Shown here: piece after piece, positions 15,320 through 24,900 of the stretch
How the letters are laid out: each line of letters begins with the position of its first letter
How positions within the stretch are numbered: position 1 is the stretch's first letter
Source: Acidimicrobiales bacterium
Lineage (GTDB): Bacteria > Actinomycetota > Acidimicrobiia > Acidimicrobiales > SZUA-35
NCBI GenBank assembly: GCA_024638815.1
Contig: JAHEJM010000020.1
Coordinates: 1 to 32,793, forward strand
Direction of reading: 5' to 3'
Length of the DNA stretch: 32,793 nt
Notes under the pieces: generated by a model
What the model saw: the letters and a program-made list of their open reading frames with translations, nothing else
The model's database searches: none
Told to the model about the DNA's origin: nothing
Made by a program: the position numbers and the translations under genes

Positions 15320-17869
15320 ATGAACCCCGTGCTCCTCCTCGGTCGACGTAACCTGGCCAGCAGCCGGCTGCGGGTGGGTCTCACCGGCCTGGCCGTGATG
15401 GCCGGTGTCGCCTTCGTGGTCGCCTCGTTCGTCTTGTCCGACGGCCTGCGGGCAACGTTCAATCAGATCGTCGAGGACGTCAGCGCCGACATCGACGCCA
15501 CCGTCCGGGCAACGGGTGACTTCGCCGAGGTCACCTTCCAGGCTCAGACGATCGACGAGGGCGTGCTCGACATCGTGTCGGCCGTCGACAGCGTCGAGGA
15601 GGCTCTGCCCGCCCTGACCAGTTCGAAGATCGTCCCCATCGACGGCAACGGCGAGGCCATTGAGACGCTCGGCCCACCGATCCTTGCCGCCAACCAACAG
15701 GACTCGCCAACGTCGGCCGTCATGTTGGAGGAGGGCGAGCTGCCCGATGGTCCGGGCGAGTTCGCCATCGATTTCACCTCGGCCGGTACGTACGGGTTCG
15801 AGATCAGCCAGTCCTATGACATCGTCGGGGTCGAGGGCCGCGAACCCTTCACCCTGGTGGGAACCACACGTTTCGGTGAGGACAACGCGCTCGCCGGTGC
15901 CGTGCTCATGACGTTCACCCTCGATGAGGTCCAGCGCCTCGACGGCAACGATGGCAAGATCAACTCGATCGACGTGACGGCCGAGTCCGGCGTCAGTCCA
16001 GATGAGCTGATCGCCGACCTCGAGGCTGCCTTGCCCGCCGGACTGGAGGCAGTGGGTAGCGACGTCATCGTCGATGAGGGCCAGGAGGACTTCGGAGCCA
16101 CCGTCGACATCTTCGGCAACGTCCTTCTGGCGTTCGCTCTCGTGTCGGTGTTCGTGAGCACGTTCATCATCGCCAACACGTTCAACATCCTGCTCGGACA
16201 ACGGATCCGCCAGCTGGCACTCATCCGCGCCCTGGGAGCGAGCAGGAGGCAGGTACTGCTCGCCGCCCTGCTCGAGGCGTTCATCGTCGGCGTGATCGCC
16301 TCGGTCATCGGCCTGGCCGTTGGTGTCGGTCTCGCCTACGGGCTGCGTGCCATCATGAATTCGTTCGGGTTCAACCTGCCCGGTCTCGAGTTGGTGATCT
16401 CGGCCCGCACGATCATGACCGCCCTGGCCGTCGGCATCGGCGTCAGTCTGGCTTCGGCCCTGACACCCTCGCGTCGAGCAGCACGGGTGCCACCGGTGGC
16501 GGCCATGCGCGAAGGCTACCGGTACGGCTCGGGCGAGGGCACGCGGCGCACGATCATCGCCATCATCCTCGCTGTGCCCGGGGTCACCGGGATCGCCGTG
16601 AGCCTGTTCGGCAGCATTGACAGCACGCCGTTGTTGCTGTTGCTCCTCGGCGGGGGCGCGGTGCTCGTTTTCATCTCGGTCACCATGTTCGCGCCGCTGT
16701 TCTCAACCCCCTCGGCCCGCTTTCTCGGCGCACCGCTCGAGCGGCTGCCTTGGCTCGGCATAACCGGCCATATGGCCCGGGAGAACTCCTCCAGCGACAA
16801 CAAGCGCACCGCCCGCACCGCGGCCGGTCTCATGATCGGACTGGCCCTCATCGCCATGGCCACCGTCGTCGCCTCGTCGTTGAAGGACTCGTACCGTAGC
16901 ACCCTCGGTTCAACCCTCACCGCCGACTTCCTCATCAGCCCTCCAAACGGCGGAACGGGCTTCAGCACCGAGCTGGTTGACGCCGTCGCCGCACTCCCGG
17001 AGCTCGACCCCGTCAGCTCGACACGTCTCGGCAACATACGAGTCAACGGCAACGAGCACGATGTCCGGGCCACCGACCTGGCACTGCTGACAAACTTGTG
17101 GGACCTCGAGGTCATTTCGGGCGATCCTGCGACCAACGCCGGCCCCGACGTCGTGTCCATCCACGAGTCCGTGGCCAACGATCTCAACCTGGCCGTCGGT
17201 GACGAGCTCGACATCGAGTTCGCGGCCACCGGGACCAAGACGTTCACGGTGAACGCAATCTACGAGAACGCATTCCTCATCAGCAACTACCTCATCGACA
17301 AGTCGGCCTGGGACCAGAACTTCAGCCTCAACGAGGACATTTCCATCGTCGCCTCGGTGGCCGAGGGCGTCGAGATTGAAGCCGCTGCGTCCGCACTCGA
17401 CGAGCTCAACGCGGCGTTCCCACAACTGAACTTCGAGACGGGGGCCGAATACAGTGATCGCCTCGAGGGCCAGCTCGACTCGCTCGTCATCGTCATCAAC
17501 GTCTTCCTTGGTCTCGCCATCCTCATCGCCTTCCTCGGGATCGCCAACACCATGGCCCTCTCGGTGCTCGAACGGACCCGGGAGATCGGCCTCATGCGAG
17601 CCGTCGGCATGACCCGACGCCAGACGCGTGCGATGATCCGATGGGAAGCCGCAGTCGTGTCGCTCTTCGGTGCCCTGCTCGGGGTGGTCGTTGGTCTCGT
17701 CTTCGGCTGGGTTGCGGTCCAAGCCATCGCCATCGATCAATTCGCCATCCCGGTGTCCTCACTCGTGCTCTACGTACTTGTCGCCACCCTGGCCGGGCTC
17801 ATTGCCGCCTCCTTCCCGGCGCGAAGGGCATCACGGCTCAACGTCCTGGACGCCATCCACCAGCTCTGA
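15320..17869 (+). CDS. ABC transporter permease, two FtsX domains
   Basis: The 849-residue protein has the duplicated FtsX/MacB layout: an N-terminal span (about 18-40), a large periplasmic-type core domain, three spans near 265-390 with IRQLALIRALGASRRQVL, two linker spans, a second core domain, and a last three-span FtsX unit near 725-845 with TREIGLMRAVGMTRRQTRAM and the ending FPARRASRLNVLDAI. With the ATPase directly upstream it forms a complete exporter of the type that extrudes lipoproteins, lipids or peptides using mechanical force rather than a transmembrane channel. No membrane-fusion protein is adjacent. The substrate is unknown. Confidence 0.92.
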   Translation: MNPVLLLGRRNLASSRLRVGLTGLAVMAGVAFVVASFVLSDGLRATFNQIVEDVSADIDATVRATGDFAEVTFQAQTIDEGVLDIVSAVDSVEEALPALTSSKIVPIDGNGEAIETLGPPILAANQQDSPTSAVMLEEGELPDGPGEFAIDFTSAGTYGFEISQSYDIVGVEGREPFTLVGTTRFGEDNALAGAVLMTFTLDEVQRLDGNDGKINSIDVTAESGVSPDELIADLEAALPAGLEAVGSDVIVDEGQEDFGATVDIFGNVLLAFALVSVFVSTFIIANTFNILLGQRIRQLALIRALGASRRQVLLAALLEAFIVGVIASVIGLAVGVGLAYGLRAIMNSFGFNLPGLELVISARTIMTALAVGIGVSLASALTPSRRAARVPPVAAMREGYRYGSGEGTRRTIIAIILAVPGVTGIAVSLFGSIDSTPLLLLLLGGGAVLVFISVTMFAPLFSTPSARFLGAPLERLPWLGITGHMARENSSSDNKRTARTAAGLMIGLALIAMATVVASSLKDSYRSTLGSTLTADFLISPPNGGTGFSTELVDAVAALPELDPVSSTRLGNIRVNGNEHDVRATDLALLTNLWDLEVISGDPATNAGPDVVSIHESVANDLNLAVGDELDIEFAATGTKTFTVNAIYENAFLISNYLIDKSAWDQNFSLNEDISIVASVAEGVEIEAAASALDELNAAFPQLNFETGAEYSDRLEGQLDSLVIVINVFLGLAILIAFLGIANTMALSVLERTREIGLMRAVGMTRRQTRAMIRWEAAVVSLFGALLGVVVGLVFGWVAVQAIAIDQFAIPVSSLVLYVLVATLAGLIAASFPARRASRLNVLDAIHQL

Positions 17870-18083
17870 TCCGCGGGCCGGGTGATGTGTGGGCGCCAAC
17901 CGACGTCCGGCCGGGCCGTGGCCGCCGCCACCGACGGCGATCCAACCGAACCTGTGAGGCCTGCTTCCAGGTCGCCCTGGAACTGGGTGGCCTGATATAC
18001 GCATGATCTCGGTCGGAGTCGGTGGCACCCTCGAAACCACCACGGTGGCTCAGCCAATCCCCGCGGCCTCCACAGTCGGCTGA

Positions 18084-18353
18084 GGGGGTACAGCAGCCGC
18101 ACCGACGTATCGTTTCCAGCCGGCAGGGGAGGAACCGTACTACGACGAGACGTCAGTTGGCGTCGACGAACCTGTCGACGCTATGGGTCGGATCTTCATC
18201 GACTACGACCCAGGAAGGTACAACGGTGTCATCATTCTCGGGCCGACTGTGGATGGATTCGAGGACTTTGACGCACTGCGGCCACGGGGTCGGCCCGTTT
18301 TAGACCGACGTGGGAGGGCAGATGCTCCCAATCCTCGTTGTCGTGGGCCTTGA
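18084..18353 (+). pseudogene. Unidentified coding fragment
   Basis: Between the permease and the next gene, one frame is open from 18084 to a TGA at 18351-18353. It looks coding in its middle: GEEPYYDETSVGVDEP, GRIFIDYDPGRYNGVIILGP and TVDGFEDFD. The only ATG is internal (18183) with no ribosome site, and the end turns arginine-rich, suggesting a frameshift. Family unknown. The rest of 17870-18083 holds nothing I can identify. Confidence 0.3.
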
Positions 18354-18750
18354 CGACGCAATAACACTGGGCACGGGCACGGGTGCACCGCCAGTATTCA
18401 ACGGAGTCGAGCAGGATGTGTTTGCACCTTCGGGCAACGTGTCCGTTGTCGTCCACAACAGTGACGTCCCGGTTCTTGTGTTCGACGTCTCGGCCGCAGC
18501 CAGCGAAGAGGATCTCTTGGCGAAGTGTGCCTCGGGTGAGATTGAGCCCCTTGCCGCCGGGACCGTGAAACAGCGCCCGATCATCAACTCGACCGATAGC
18601 GCAATCAGCCCCAAGGTCAAGTCGCGGGGCGTAGTCACCGACACGACCGGTCAGCACTGGACGCTGCAGGCCTTCATCAAGGTCCGTGGCATCTTTGACG
18701 ATGAGGAGCCGCAAGTGCTCAACGAGTGGATGGAGCTGACTGTTCTGTGA
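18322..18750 (+). CDS. Hypothetical protein, 142 residues
   Basis: An ATG at 18322 follows GGGAGGG; a GTG four codons earlier is the alternative. The product begins MLPILVVVGLDDAITLGTGT, which could be a weak membrane or signal segment, then has beta-rich sequence: SGNVSVVVHNSDVPVLVFDV, TVKQRPIINSTDSAISPKVK and IFDDEEPQVLNEWMELTVL. No family is recognised. It overlaps the end of the preceding fragment in another frame and may be the 3' part of the same ancestral gene. A dispersed 22-bp repeat begins just after its stop. Confidence 0.5.
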   Translation: MLPILVVVGLDDAITLGTGTGAPPVFNGVEQDVFAPSGNVSVVVHNSDVPVLVFDVSAAASEEDLLAKCASGEIEPLAAGTVKQRPIINSTDSAISPKVKSRGVVTDTTGQHWTLQAFIKVRGIFDDEEPQVLNEWMELTVL

Positions 18751-18771
18751 TATTGGCGGGCTGCGACATTC

Positions 18772-18792
18772 TGTCCAAAAACGAGCAGACCC
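18772..18792 (+). repeat. Dispersed repeat, copy A
   Basis: TGTCCAA-AAACGAGCAGACC plus C: 21 bases matching copies at 19843-19864 (reverse) and 20107-20128 (forward) except for one missing G. The bases before it (CGACATTC) also resemble those before the other copies. A diverged partial copy of the flanking GC-rich part is seen near 18930-18945. Confidence 0.5.
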
Positions 18793-18977
18793 CGTCAGCG
18801 TGTGCAACATTGGCGGAGAGTTGTTCGATCCGGTGACTCAGGCCGTCGTTACGTCCAACGGTCAACGGATGTTCACCTGCCGGTTCAACGGCCGGGACCG
18901 GGGTTGATCAAGCCCTGTCAACTTGGATCTGCGCAGTGCGGGGTAGAGAGCAGAGCCTCGTAATTGAGCAGACCCTG

Positions 18978-19006
18978 TTGGCTCAGTCCCGCTGGTTGTG
19001 TAAGGT
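18978..19006 (+). promoter_or_regulatory. Promoter for the secreted protein at 19057
   Basis: TTGGCT (18978-18983) and TAAGGT (19001-19006) are spaced by 17 bp, 50 bp before the ATG. The same -35 hexamer is proposed for the membrane-protein promoter at 31982-32011. Confidence 0.45.
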
Positions 19007-19056
19007 CGTTTCGGCAGCTTTCGCAGGGGGAGCATGAAGGGAAACCAGGAGGGAAT

Positions 19057-19629
19057 ATGTTGAGAAGACTGATGGCGGCTTTCACCGTGATTCTTGTGAT
19101 CGGTGTAGCCGCACCGGCCGGCGCCGAGCCACAGGGGTTCATTGAGGGCGAATTCGAGTACGGGTGGTTTTACGGCACGTTCGACGAGAGTCCCAATGTG
19201 GCTCTGTTCGCCGGGGGCACGCTCGAGGAGTTCTGTTTCGCCGACCCGGGGACCGCGAAGCTTCGCGTGTTCCTGCGCAACGACGGCTCGGTGGATCTGA
19301 AGGTCAATGACAAGGACCAGCCGATCTACCTCTACCTCACGGACTTCAACGACATCCCGGTTTGGCTCGACGCGGTCTGTCCGGGCATCGCGGAAGGCGA
19401 CGCCGCGCCCGAGCCGTTCGCCTCGGGTACGGCCGACACCAAGGTCCGAATCTCGGAAGGCACGGGTGATCGGGTCGAGATCTTCAACTCGGTGAACGGC
19501 AAGGCGACCGGGACCGACGGAACCAACTACAAGGTCCGAGGGACCGCCGACTTCGCCGTCGAGGGCGGTGAGCTGGTGGGCGATCCCCGCGAGTTTGTCG
19601 GCTTCAAGTTGACCGAGATCGGACGCTGA
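19057..19629 (+). CDS. Secreted protein of unknown function
   Basis: The 190-residue product starts at the ATG 19057, just after AGGAGGG (19047-19053); the longer open frame upstream reads as noncoding. Residues 1-23 are a Sec signal peptide (MLRRLMAAFTVILVIGVAAP then AGA), with likely cleavage before EPQG. The mature part is acidic and beta-rich, with two cysteines (EEFCFADP and DAVCPGI) that could pair, and ends in a strand-rich segment TDGTNYKVRGTADFAVEG. No known domain is recognised. It stands alone, with a promoter upstream and a strong hairpin after its stop. Confidence 0.75.
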   Translation: MLRRLMAAFTVILVIGVAAPAGAEPQGFIEGEFEYGWFYGTFDESPNVALFAGGTLEEFCFADPGTAKLRVFLRNDGSVDLKVNDKDQPIYLYLTDFNDIPVWLDAVCPGIAEGDAAPEPFASGTADTKVRISEGTGDRVEIFNSVNGKATGTDGTNYKVRGTADFAVEGGELVGDPREFVGFKLTEIGR

Positions 19630-19640
19630 AACGAATCACG

Positions 19641-19663
19641 GGCCCCGGCTGGCGGGCCGGGCC
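19641..19663 (+). terminator. GC-rich hairpin after the secreted-protein gene
   Basis: GGCCCCGGC and GCCGGGCC pair with one bulged C around a six-base loop, starting 12 bases after the stop codon. There is no T-run, so it may be a weak terminator or an mRNA-end stabiliser. Confidence 0.4.
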
Positions 19664-19695
19664 AGTGCTGAAGTCTCCCGACCGGGTGGCTTGGA

Positions 19696-19809
19696 CTATT
19701 CGTCTGCTTCGATTGGTCGGTCGGCCTCAATTCCGAGGATGAGTTCGGAGATCAGGAGAACGGCGGCGACGATGGCCAGCGCCATGCCGGCCCACAATCC
19801 GATGCTCAT
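19696..19809 (-). CDS. Small single-span membrane protein, 37 residues
   Basis: An ATG at 19809 opens a 37-codon frame: MSIGLWAGMALAIVAAVLLI, then SELILGIEADRPIEADE. It has one span at residues 3-27 and an acidic tail, an N-out/C-in-like layout typical of real micropeptides. No ribosome site is evident. It lies between two secreted-protein genes of opposite orientation. I cannot assign a function. Confidence 0.35.
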   Translation of the reverse strand: MSIGLWAGMALAIVAAVLLISELILGIEADRPIEADE

Positions 19810-19842
19810 GGTGTAGTCGGTCGACTGAACCTGCGCGGAGTG

Positions 19843-20128
19843 GGGTCTGCTCGTTTCTTGGACAAGATGCTGCAAGCTAGCTCACGAGGATGGCGAATCC
19901 GTCGACTTCGTGGACAGAGAGTGATCGCGTCGAGTGTCCTAGGCGCTGATCACGTGATCCGGTCGTAGTGGCGACGCTTCAATTCGGCAACTGATGCACG
20001 TTGGGGGCCAGCAAACAGCTTCTGAAGACGTCAACGATCAAATCTGGTCTCTCATCGTGGCTGCCCTGGCAGTTCCGATCGCGCTGAGCGTGGCCAGATG
20101 CAATTCTGTCCAAGAAACGAGCAGACCC
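19843..20128. repeat. MITE-like unit bounded by perfect 22-bp inverted repeats
   Basis: GGGTCTGCTCGTTTCTTGGA plus CA (19843-19864) is the exact reverse complement of 20107-20128; 242 bp lie between. The interior holds no supported gene but contains a perfect 12-bp palindrome, GATCACGTGATC (19948-19959). Similarity between copies continues slightly inside the 22 bp, so the arms may instead be two copies of a dispersed repeat in opposite orientation. No target duplication is seen. From 20129 to 20495 no gene is supported. Confidence 0.45.
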
Positions 20129-20495
20129 GAACAGGACGGCGAGACTGCCGCCGACCACATCCGGCGGATGGCCCAGCTGATGGCCGAGATCAGTGCACGG
20201 TTCGACAAATCCAATCCCGAACATCTGGATGCAAACGTCGTGGTGAGCTGCGGGTGCCCGGGGCGACCGAACATTCCGGGTCGACCAGCATCACGAACAC
20301 CACTGGCTGGATCGGCATAGAGGGCCGGCCGGCAGGCAGGCCCCACCAGCAGCCGACGCCGCCGACGCAAACGTCACGTCGAGCATGCCGAAGTGGGCTT
20401 GCCTCCGTTGTCGGGCGCCGGATGATCCGCAGTCGGCGTGCCCCGTGCGGGAAACTCGTCGTGCCGACCACTCACTGCCAGTGGTGTGGCCCGTA

Positions 20496-21035
20496 TCAGC
20501 CGGCGGAGAGCGCGGCGCAGAAGTCGTCGAACTCGTTGAAGAACGCCTCGTGTGGGCCGTTGATCGCCACCGGCTCACCGTTTTCATCGAACACGATCCT
20601 GCCGCTGTCGTTGACCAAGACTCCGCCCGCACCGCCATGAACATTCCAGGGGTTCCCGACAACAGCCACACTCAAGGCCGGCGTCTCCGGGGTAGCCCCG
20701 GGCGGCAACTCGACGAAATCGTTCCGGACCCAGCGGTCCGTCAGGACCACGCCTCCCTCCGGATTCGACCAGTGGGTCGTGCCGTTGACGTGGGCCTTGA
20801 GTTGCCTGGTTTCACCGTCCTGATCGAAGAACACCGTCACCCTGACCGACACCTCCTCTTGGAGCCGTACGTCGAAATCGCACGCACTGAACTCGGCCGG
20901 GATCACGAAGTCGACACTGTCGGTGAAGTCTTCGACCACCACCGGTTGATCGGCAGCTGCCGGTGTGGCCATCAAGGCGGTCGCACCAACCGTTGCTGCG
21001 AGCACCCCGATCGTTGTGCGTAGAAATCGTCCCAC
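20496..21035 (-). CDS. Secreted protein of unknown function
   Basis: The 179-residue product starts at GTG 21035 with GGAGGG (21048-21043) upstream; the 410-codon open frame beyond is a shadow. A Sec signal peptide covers residues 1-28 (VGRFLRTTIGVLAATVGATA, then LMATPAAA) with cleavage before DQPVV. The mature domain is beta-rich: FTDSVDFVIPAEFSACDFDV, VRVTVFFDQDGETRQLKAHV, LTDRWVRNDFVELPPG and a C-terminal EAFFNEFDDFCAAL. Two cysteines could pair. I have seen similar secreted actinobacterial proteins of this length but know no function. A promoter and a leader hairpin are visible upstream. Confidence 0.75.
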   Translation of the reverse strand: MGRFLRTTIGVLAATVGATALMATPAAADQPVVVEDFTDSVDFVIPAEFSACDFDVRLQEEVSVRVTVFFDQDGETRQLKAHVNGTTHWSNPEGGVVLTDRWVRNDFVELPPGATPETPALSVAVVGNPWNVHGGAGGVLVNDSGRIVFDENGEPVAINGPHEAFFNEFDDFCAALSAG

Positions 21036-21048
21036 TGTTATTCCCTCC

Positions 21049-21066
21049 TGCCGCCAAAAGCGGCGG
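21049..21066 (-). promoter_or_regulatory. Leader hairpin abutting the ribosome site
   Basis: CCGCC and GGCGG pair around GCTTTT immediately 5' of the GGAGGG ribosome site of the secreted-protein gene. It could stabilise the mRNA or modulate initiation. Confidence 0.35.
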
Positions 21067-21101
21067 TCATTGGCGAAACCCTTCCGGTCGCCGACCCCAC
21101 C

Positions 21102-21130
21102 AGTGTTGTCGTTTCTTGATTCTTGGTCAA
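21102..21130 (-). promoter_or_regulatory. Promoter for the secreted protein ending at 20496
   Basis: On the minus strand TTGACC (21130-21125) and AACACT (21107-21102) are separated by 17 bp, about 67 bp before the GTG start. Confidence 0.45.
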
Positions 21131-21376
21131 AGGGGTTGAAGAGACGGCCCCCAATCCCCACTCGGCTCCAGGATCCTCGTCGACCGGTCGGACCACGGGC
21201 GGGCACGTCGACGGCAGATCCCTCGTTGTCCCATCCCGAGGCGAGCGACATCGGGCCGAACTCCAAGTGTGCGGCCGGCGGTCCCTGCCGGATCCGCACC
21301 CAAAACGGTCCGTGACGCGACGCCAGCGAATCCCATGTCTTGTCGACCGTGGAATCGGTCTCACCCTGTCCATCCT

Positions 21377-21522
21377 TTATCCATCCAATGGGCCGGGTTT
21401 GCCGAGAATCTGGCCGATTGTGGCGGCCGCCGCCTGCTCGCCGCTGTCGACGAAGTGGCTGTAGACGTTCAGGGTGGTCGCCGGTCGGGCGTGTCCGAGC
21501 CTCCCCGCAACCACCGACACCG
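21377..21522 (-). pseudogene. Tyrosine integrase C-terminal scar (second copy)
   Basis: The last 48 codons of an integrase: PVSVVAGRLGHARPATTLNV, then YSHFVDSGEQAAAATIGQIL, with the conserved His and nucleophilic Tyr, ending GKPGPLDG and TAA. It matches the 1.8-2.0 kb remnant closely but lacks that copy's one-base deletion. Similarity ends abruptly near 21522, so all upstream parts, including the HxxR motif, are gone. A 20-bp piece around its stop recurs at 1843-1862 and, diverged, here at 21366-21385. Confidence 0.65.
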
Positions 21523-21983
21523 GCTCCGAAGATCCGGAACCTGCACCATACGACTCTGGACGAGCTCGACTTGACTGATGAGGAGTTGGCCGAGTTCCGC
21601 CGGTCCCAAGCCGGAGTGGTCGCCGCGATCCTTGCCGATCCCGTTCCAAGCGACGACTCGTTCGATCCGTGAGGCATCCGTAACATTGGAGTGGGCACGG
21701 CTGGTCGCTCATTGACTTCACCGAGCACGAAGCGGGCCAGCTGGCTGACGGTGTTCGCAACCCACTGGGATCACTATCCGATTGCCGCTGGCCGGGACGA
21801 CATCCGCTAGCACTTGGCAGTTCTCGCTCTGGCCGCCACCAGCGAGAAGGTCGCGATCGCATTTCACGCCAGGGCACTGCGGCCCGATCGTGTCGTAGTT
21901 GCCAACCCCCGTTCTGGTCCGTCGGCTATGACACTTGCGCTGCTTCTCACCGGGGTGGTCACCGGCCCTTCCTAGGCGGTGGC
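21523..21983. other. Gene-free stretch with one short coding-like fragment
   Basis: On the plus strand a frame without a start codon runs to a TGA at 21670-21672 and reads LHHTTLDELDLTDEELAEFR, then RSQAGVVAAILADP. It looks like the acidic C-terminus of a small soluble protein. From 21673 to 21983 every frame is interrupted and no gene is supported. Confidence 0.35.
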
Positions 21984-24900
21984 TCAGAGTGTGAAGTCCG
22001 ACTCTCCGAACTTGATGCTTTTGCCCACCGTGACACCCTGCTCGGCTACTGGTGCTCCGCCGTCATCCAAGAGGATCAGGGTGTAATCCGCCGTCTTACC
22101 GTTGTGGACGTACTCGGACAGATACCACCCATGAACATCAGTCACCATCGTCTCGAGCAGGCTCCCATCGGCGGCTCTGAGTTCGAGGACCGCGCCGGAG
22201 ACGGGCTCGTCTGCTTCCGAGACCAGCCCGCCGAAGCCCTTGACGTTCTTGAATTCGTTCCGATTCGTTGCGGTTGCGTGGGCCACGTCACCCTCATCTA
22301 TCACCGACACGAAGCCGTGATCAGTTCCATCGAGCACGTGGATTCCGGCCAGGTCAGGATTGATCTCGGGCTCGTTGAAAGCGTCGTCGTCGCTCCGGCT
22401 CCACCCCTTCGTGCCCTTCAGGCCGTGATCGAGGTGCAGTGTGAGGTACTGGAACTCACCGGTAGCTTCCATCGCGACCGTGTAGAAGTCGCCGTATCCG
22501 ACGCTGCCATCGCCGTTGGTGTCGGTGAAGTCGCTCAAGGCGAATCCAGCCGGATGGGCGTCGCCGTCTCCGGCCGGAGCGAAGCAGTGGCCATCGCCAA
22601 CATCCACTGCGCTATTGCTGTGAAGCGGCATGGCTCCTTGGGTGACAAAGGGATAGGGAATCTCCATCTCGATCGCGGCCCCAGCGTCGGCTCTGACGAA
22701 GGTGTTCCAGTAGAACTGACCGGGATTGCTTGCTGCAAGTTTGTAGGAGCCGGGCCAGTTCTTCATGTCGGGCGTGAACACGAGGTCGAAACCATCGATC
22801 ACACACAGCGAGGAGTCGGTCACGTAGCCGTGATCCAGACCGTGGTACGAGCTGCCGTCTTCTGCCTCAACCGGCTGGGTTTGGCCGCTGGCGTCCACCG
22901 CCGTCCCCGTCGCCACTGCGAGGTTGGAGTGATCTCCCGGCTCGGCGACCTCCTCGTAGGTGCACGTGACGTCATCGCCGGCCGCAAGCAAGCCAACCTC
23001 GCAGCTTGCGCCGAATGCGTCGTCGTTCACCGTGAGGTCCACCACGTCGACGTCGCCGACGTTGCTGATCACGTAGGTCCAGGTCACCGTTTCACCTGGA
23101 GCGGCGAGGATCCCGTCGCCCGGCCCGGCGAATTGTGTCGCCGCCTGCTTGTCGATCTCGATCGCGGCATTGACCGGGCCGCATTCGAAGCAGTCGCCGC
23201 GATGGGTCGAGTCCCAGTCCTGGTCGAGCACCTGGGCCGACACGCCGGTGTTGGGCTCGATGCTGAACGGCTCCGATGTCTCGCCTTCTCCCGGGGCGCC
23301 GAAGTCGGCCACCCAATAACCGTCGGTATCGGTTGTCGCCGTCCGGTAGGAGTAGTCTCCGTCTTGCCGATTGGCGTGGACCTCGACCACCACCCCGGTC
23401 GCCGGATCACCGGAGCCGTCGAGCAAGCGCCCCGAGACGGTGTCGTTGTCGCCGTTGATTGCGTCGATGGTGAGATCGAGAACGGTGAGCGTCTTGGTGA
23501 TGTCGCCATCGGTCACCGTCACCTCATGACCCGGCCGAAGCTCGAAGACACCCTCCAGATCGAACCACCAGCCGTGATGGCTCGGGTCGCCCTCGTTGGG
23601 CACCACAGTGGTCGTCAACGGGCCAGGGAAGCCCGGATCATCGATGGTGAGGGTGATCGTGTCTCCGAGCTCCCAGTCCTGGTTGCTCGACCACACCCAA
23701 TGCGGAGTCTCCACCGAGAAGGTCGGGTTCGGCACCCACCACCCGGCAAAGGTGCAGTCACCGTCCGGGTCGCATTGGCCCGAGTTGCCGTTCGAACCGG
23801 GCACCAGATCATGCTCGGCGGTGGTGTTGACGCTCCAAATCCCGGACTCGTGCACCGGTACGGTGTAGTTGATACCGGTGTCGTGAATCCACACATCGAC
23901 ATAGCTGCCTGCGGTCGCCGTGCCCGAGATCATGTCGGTCTCCGGGTCCACACTGGTCACGGCCAGATCGGTGATCCTATGGGACTTGGTCGACTCCCCA
24001 TCGGTCACCTCGACGAGCATCCCCGGCACCAGGTCAAACGCCCCCGAGTCCCAACCCTGACCGAAGTTGCCTTCACCGTCGGTCGGCAACGTCCACGACT
24101 CGGCGCCTATGGTCACGGTCACCGCAGCATCCGCCAACCATTCATGACCCCACAGCTGATTCTGCTGCGAGTCAACGTTGAAGACCGAGTTCGAGATGCG
24201 CCAGGCAATGGTGGTGGCGCTCCCCGCGGGGTCAATCATTGTCGCCCCGCCCTGGCTACCCGGCCTCAGGTCGACCGGGTTCTCCTCGCCGGGCCGTTCT
24301 CCTGGTTGCGAGAAGTCGGCGATCCAGGTGTTCGTCCCATCGGCGACGGGGTAGCGCCAGTTGTCGTCGGCCTTGACCAGAACCTCGGAGCCCGCCGGGG
24401 CGGTGCCGGTGATCGTCTCGGTATCCTCGTCGATGACATCGATGGTGAACGGGATCACCTCCGTGGTGACCTCCACAACCGGGACGCCCTCCTGGCTCGC
24501 CGTCGCCGTGACGACGGCGTTGTCGGGCGCCGTGTAATCGCCCAGCTCGAAGACGACGAGCGTCTCCCACGGCTTGTCCGGGTTGCGGGTGACGATCACC
24601 GGTGCCCCACTGCTCCAGTCGATACCCGCTCCGTTGGCCGGATCGTCGAGCTCGATCACCAGCTCGGATCCCACCGGGAAGCAGACTGCCTCGATGCGAT
24701 CGTTGCCGCGCACAACGATGATGCGCGGGTTGCAGGTGTGCCAGATGGCCTGAACCTGGTCGTTGTCGAAGTCCCACAGATGGGCACGCACCTCGCCGCC
24801 AAGGTAGACATCATCGGCGCCGCCCTCACCGAAATAGCCGATCTCCGATTCGCGCCAGCCGTTGCCGGGATTGGCGAAGTCGGCCTGGTACCGGCCGCCC

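Noticed and set aside
15242-16201. 319-codon minus-strand ORF opposite the FtsX permease
   Set aside because: Antisense shadow rich in Asp, Glu, Gly and His, without domains.
19994-20320. 108-codon plus-strand ORF across the right arm of the inverted repeat
   Set aside because: No ribosome site, crosses the repeat arm and changes character midway; no family recognised.
20496-21728. 410-codon version of the secreted protein
   Set aside because: The part upstream of 21035 overlaps the integrase scar in a wrong frame; the signal peptide and ribosome site define the GTG at 21035.
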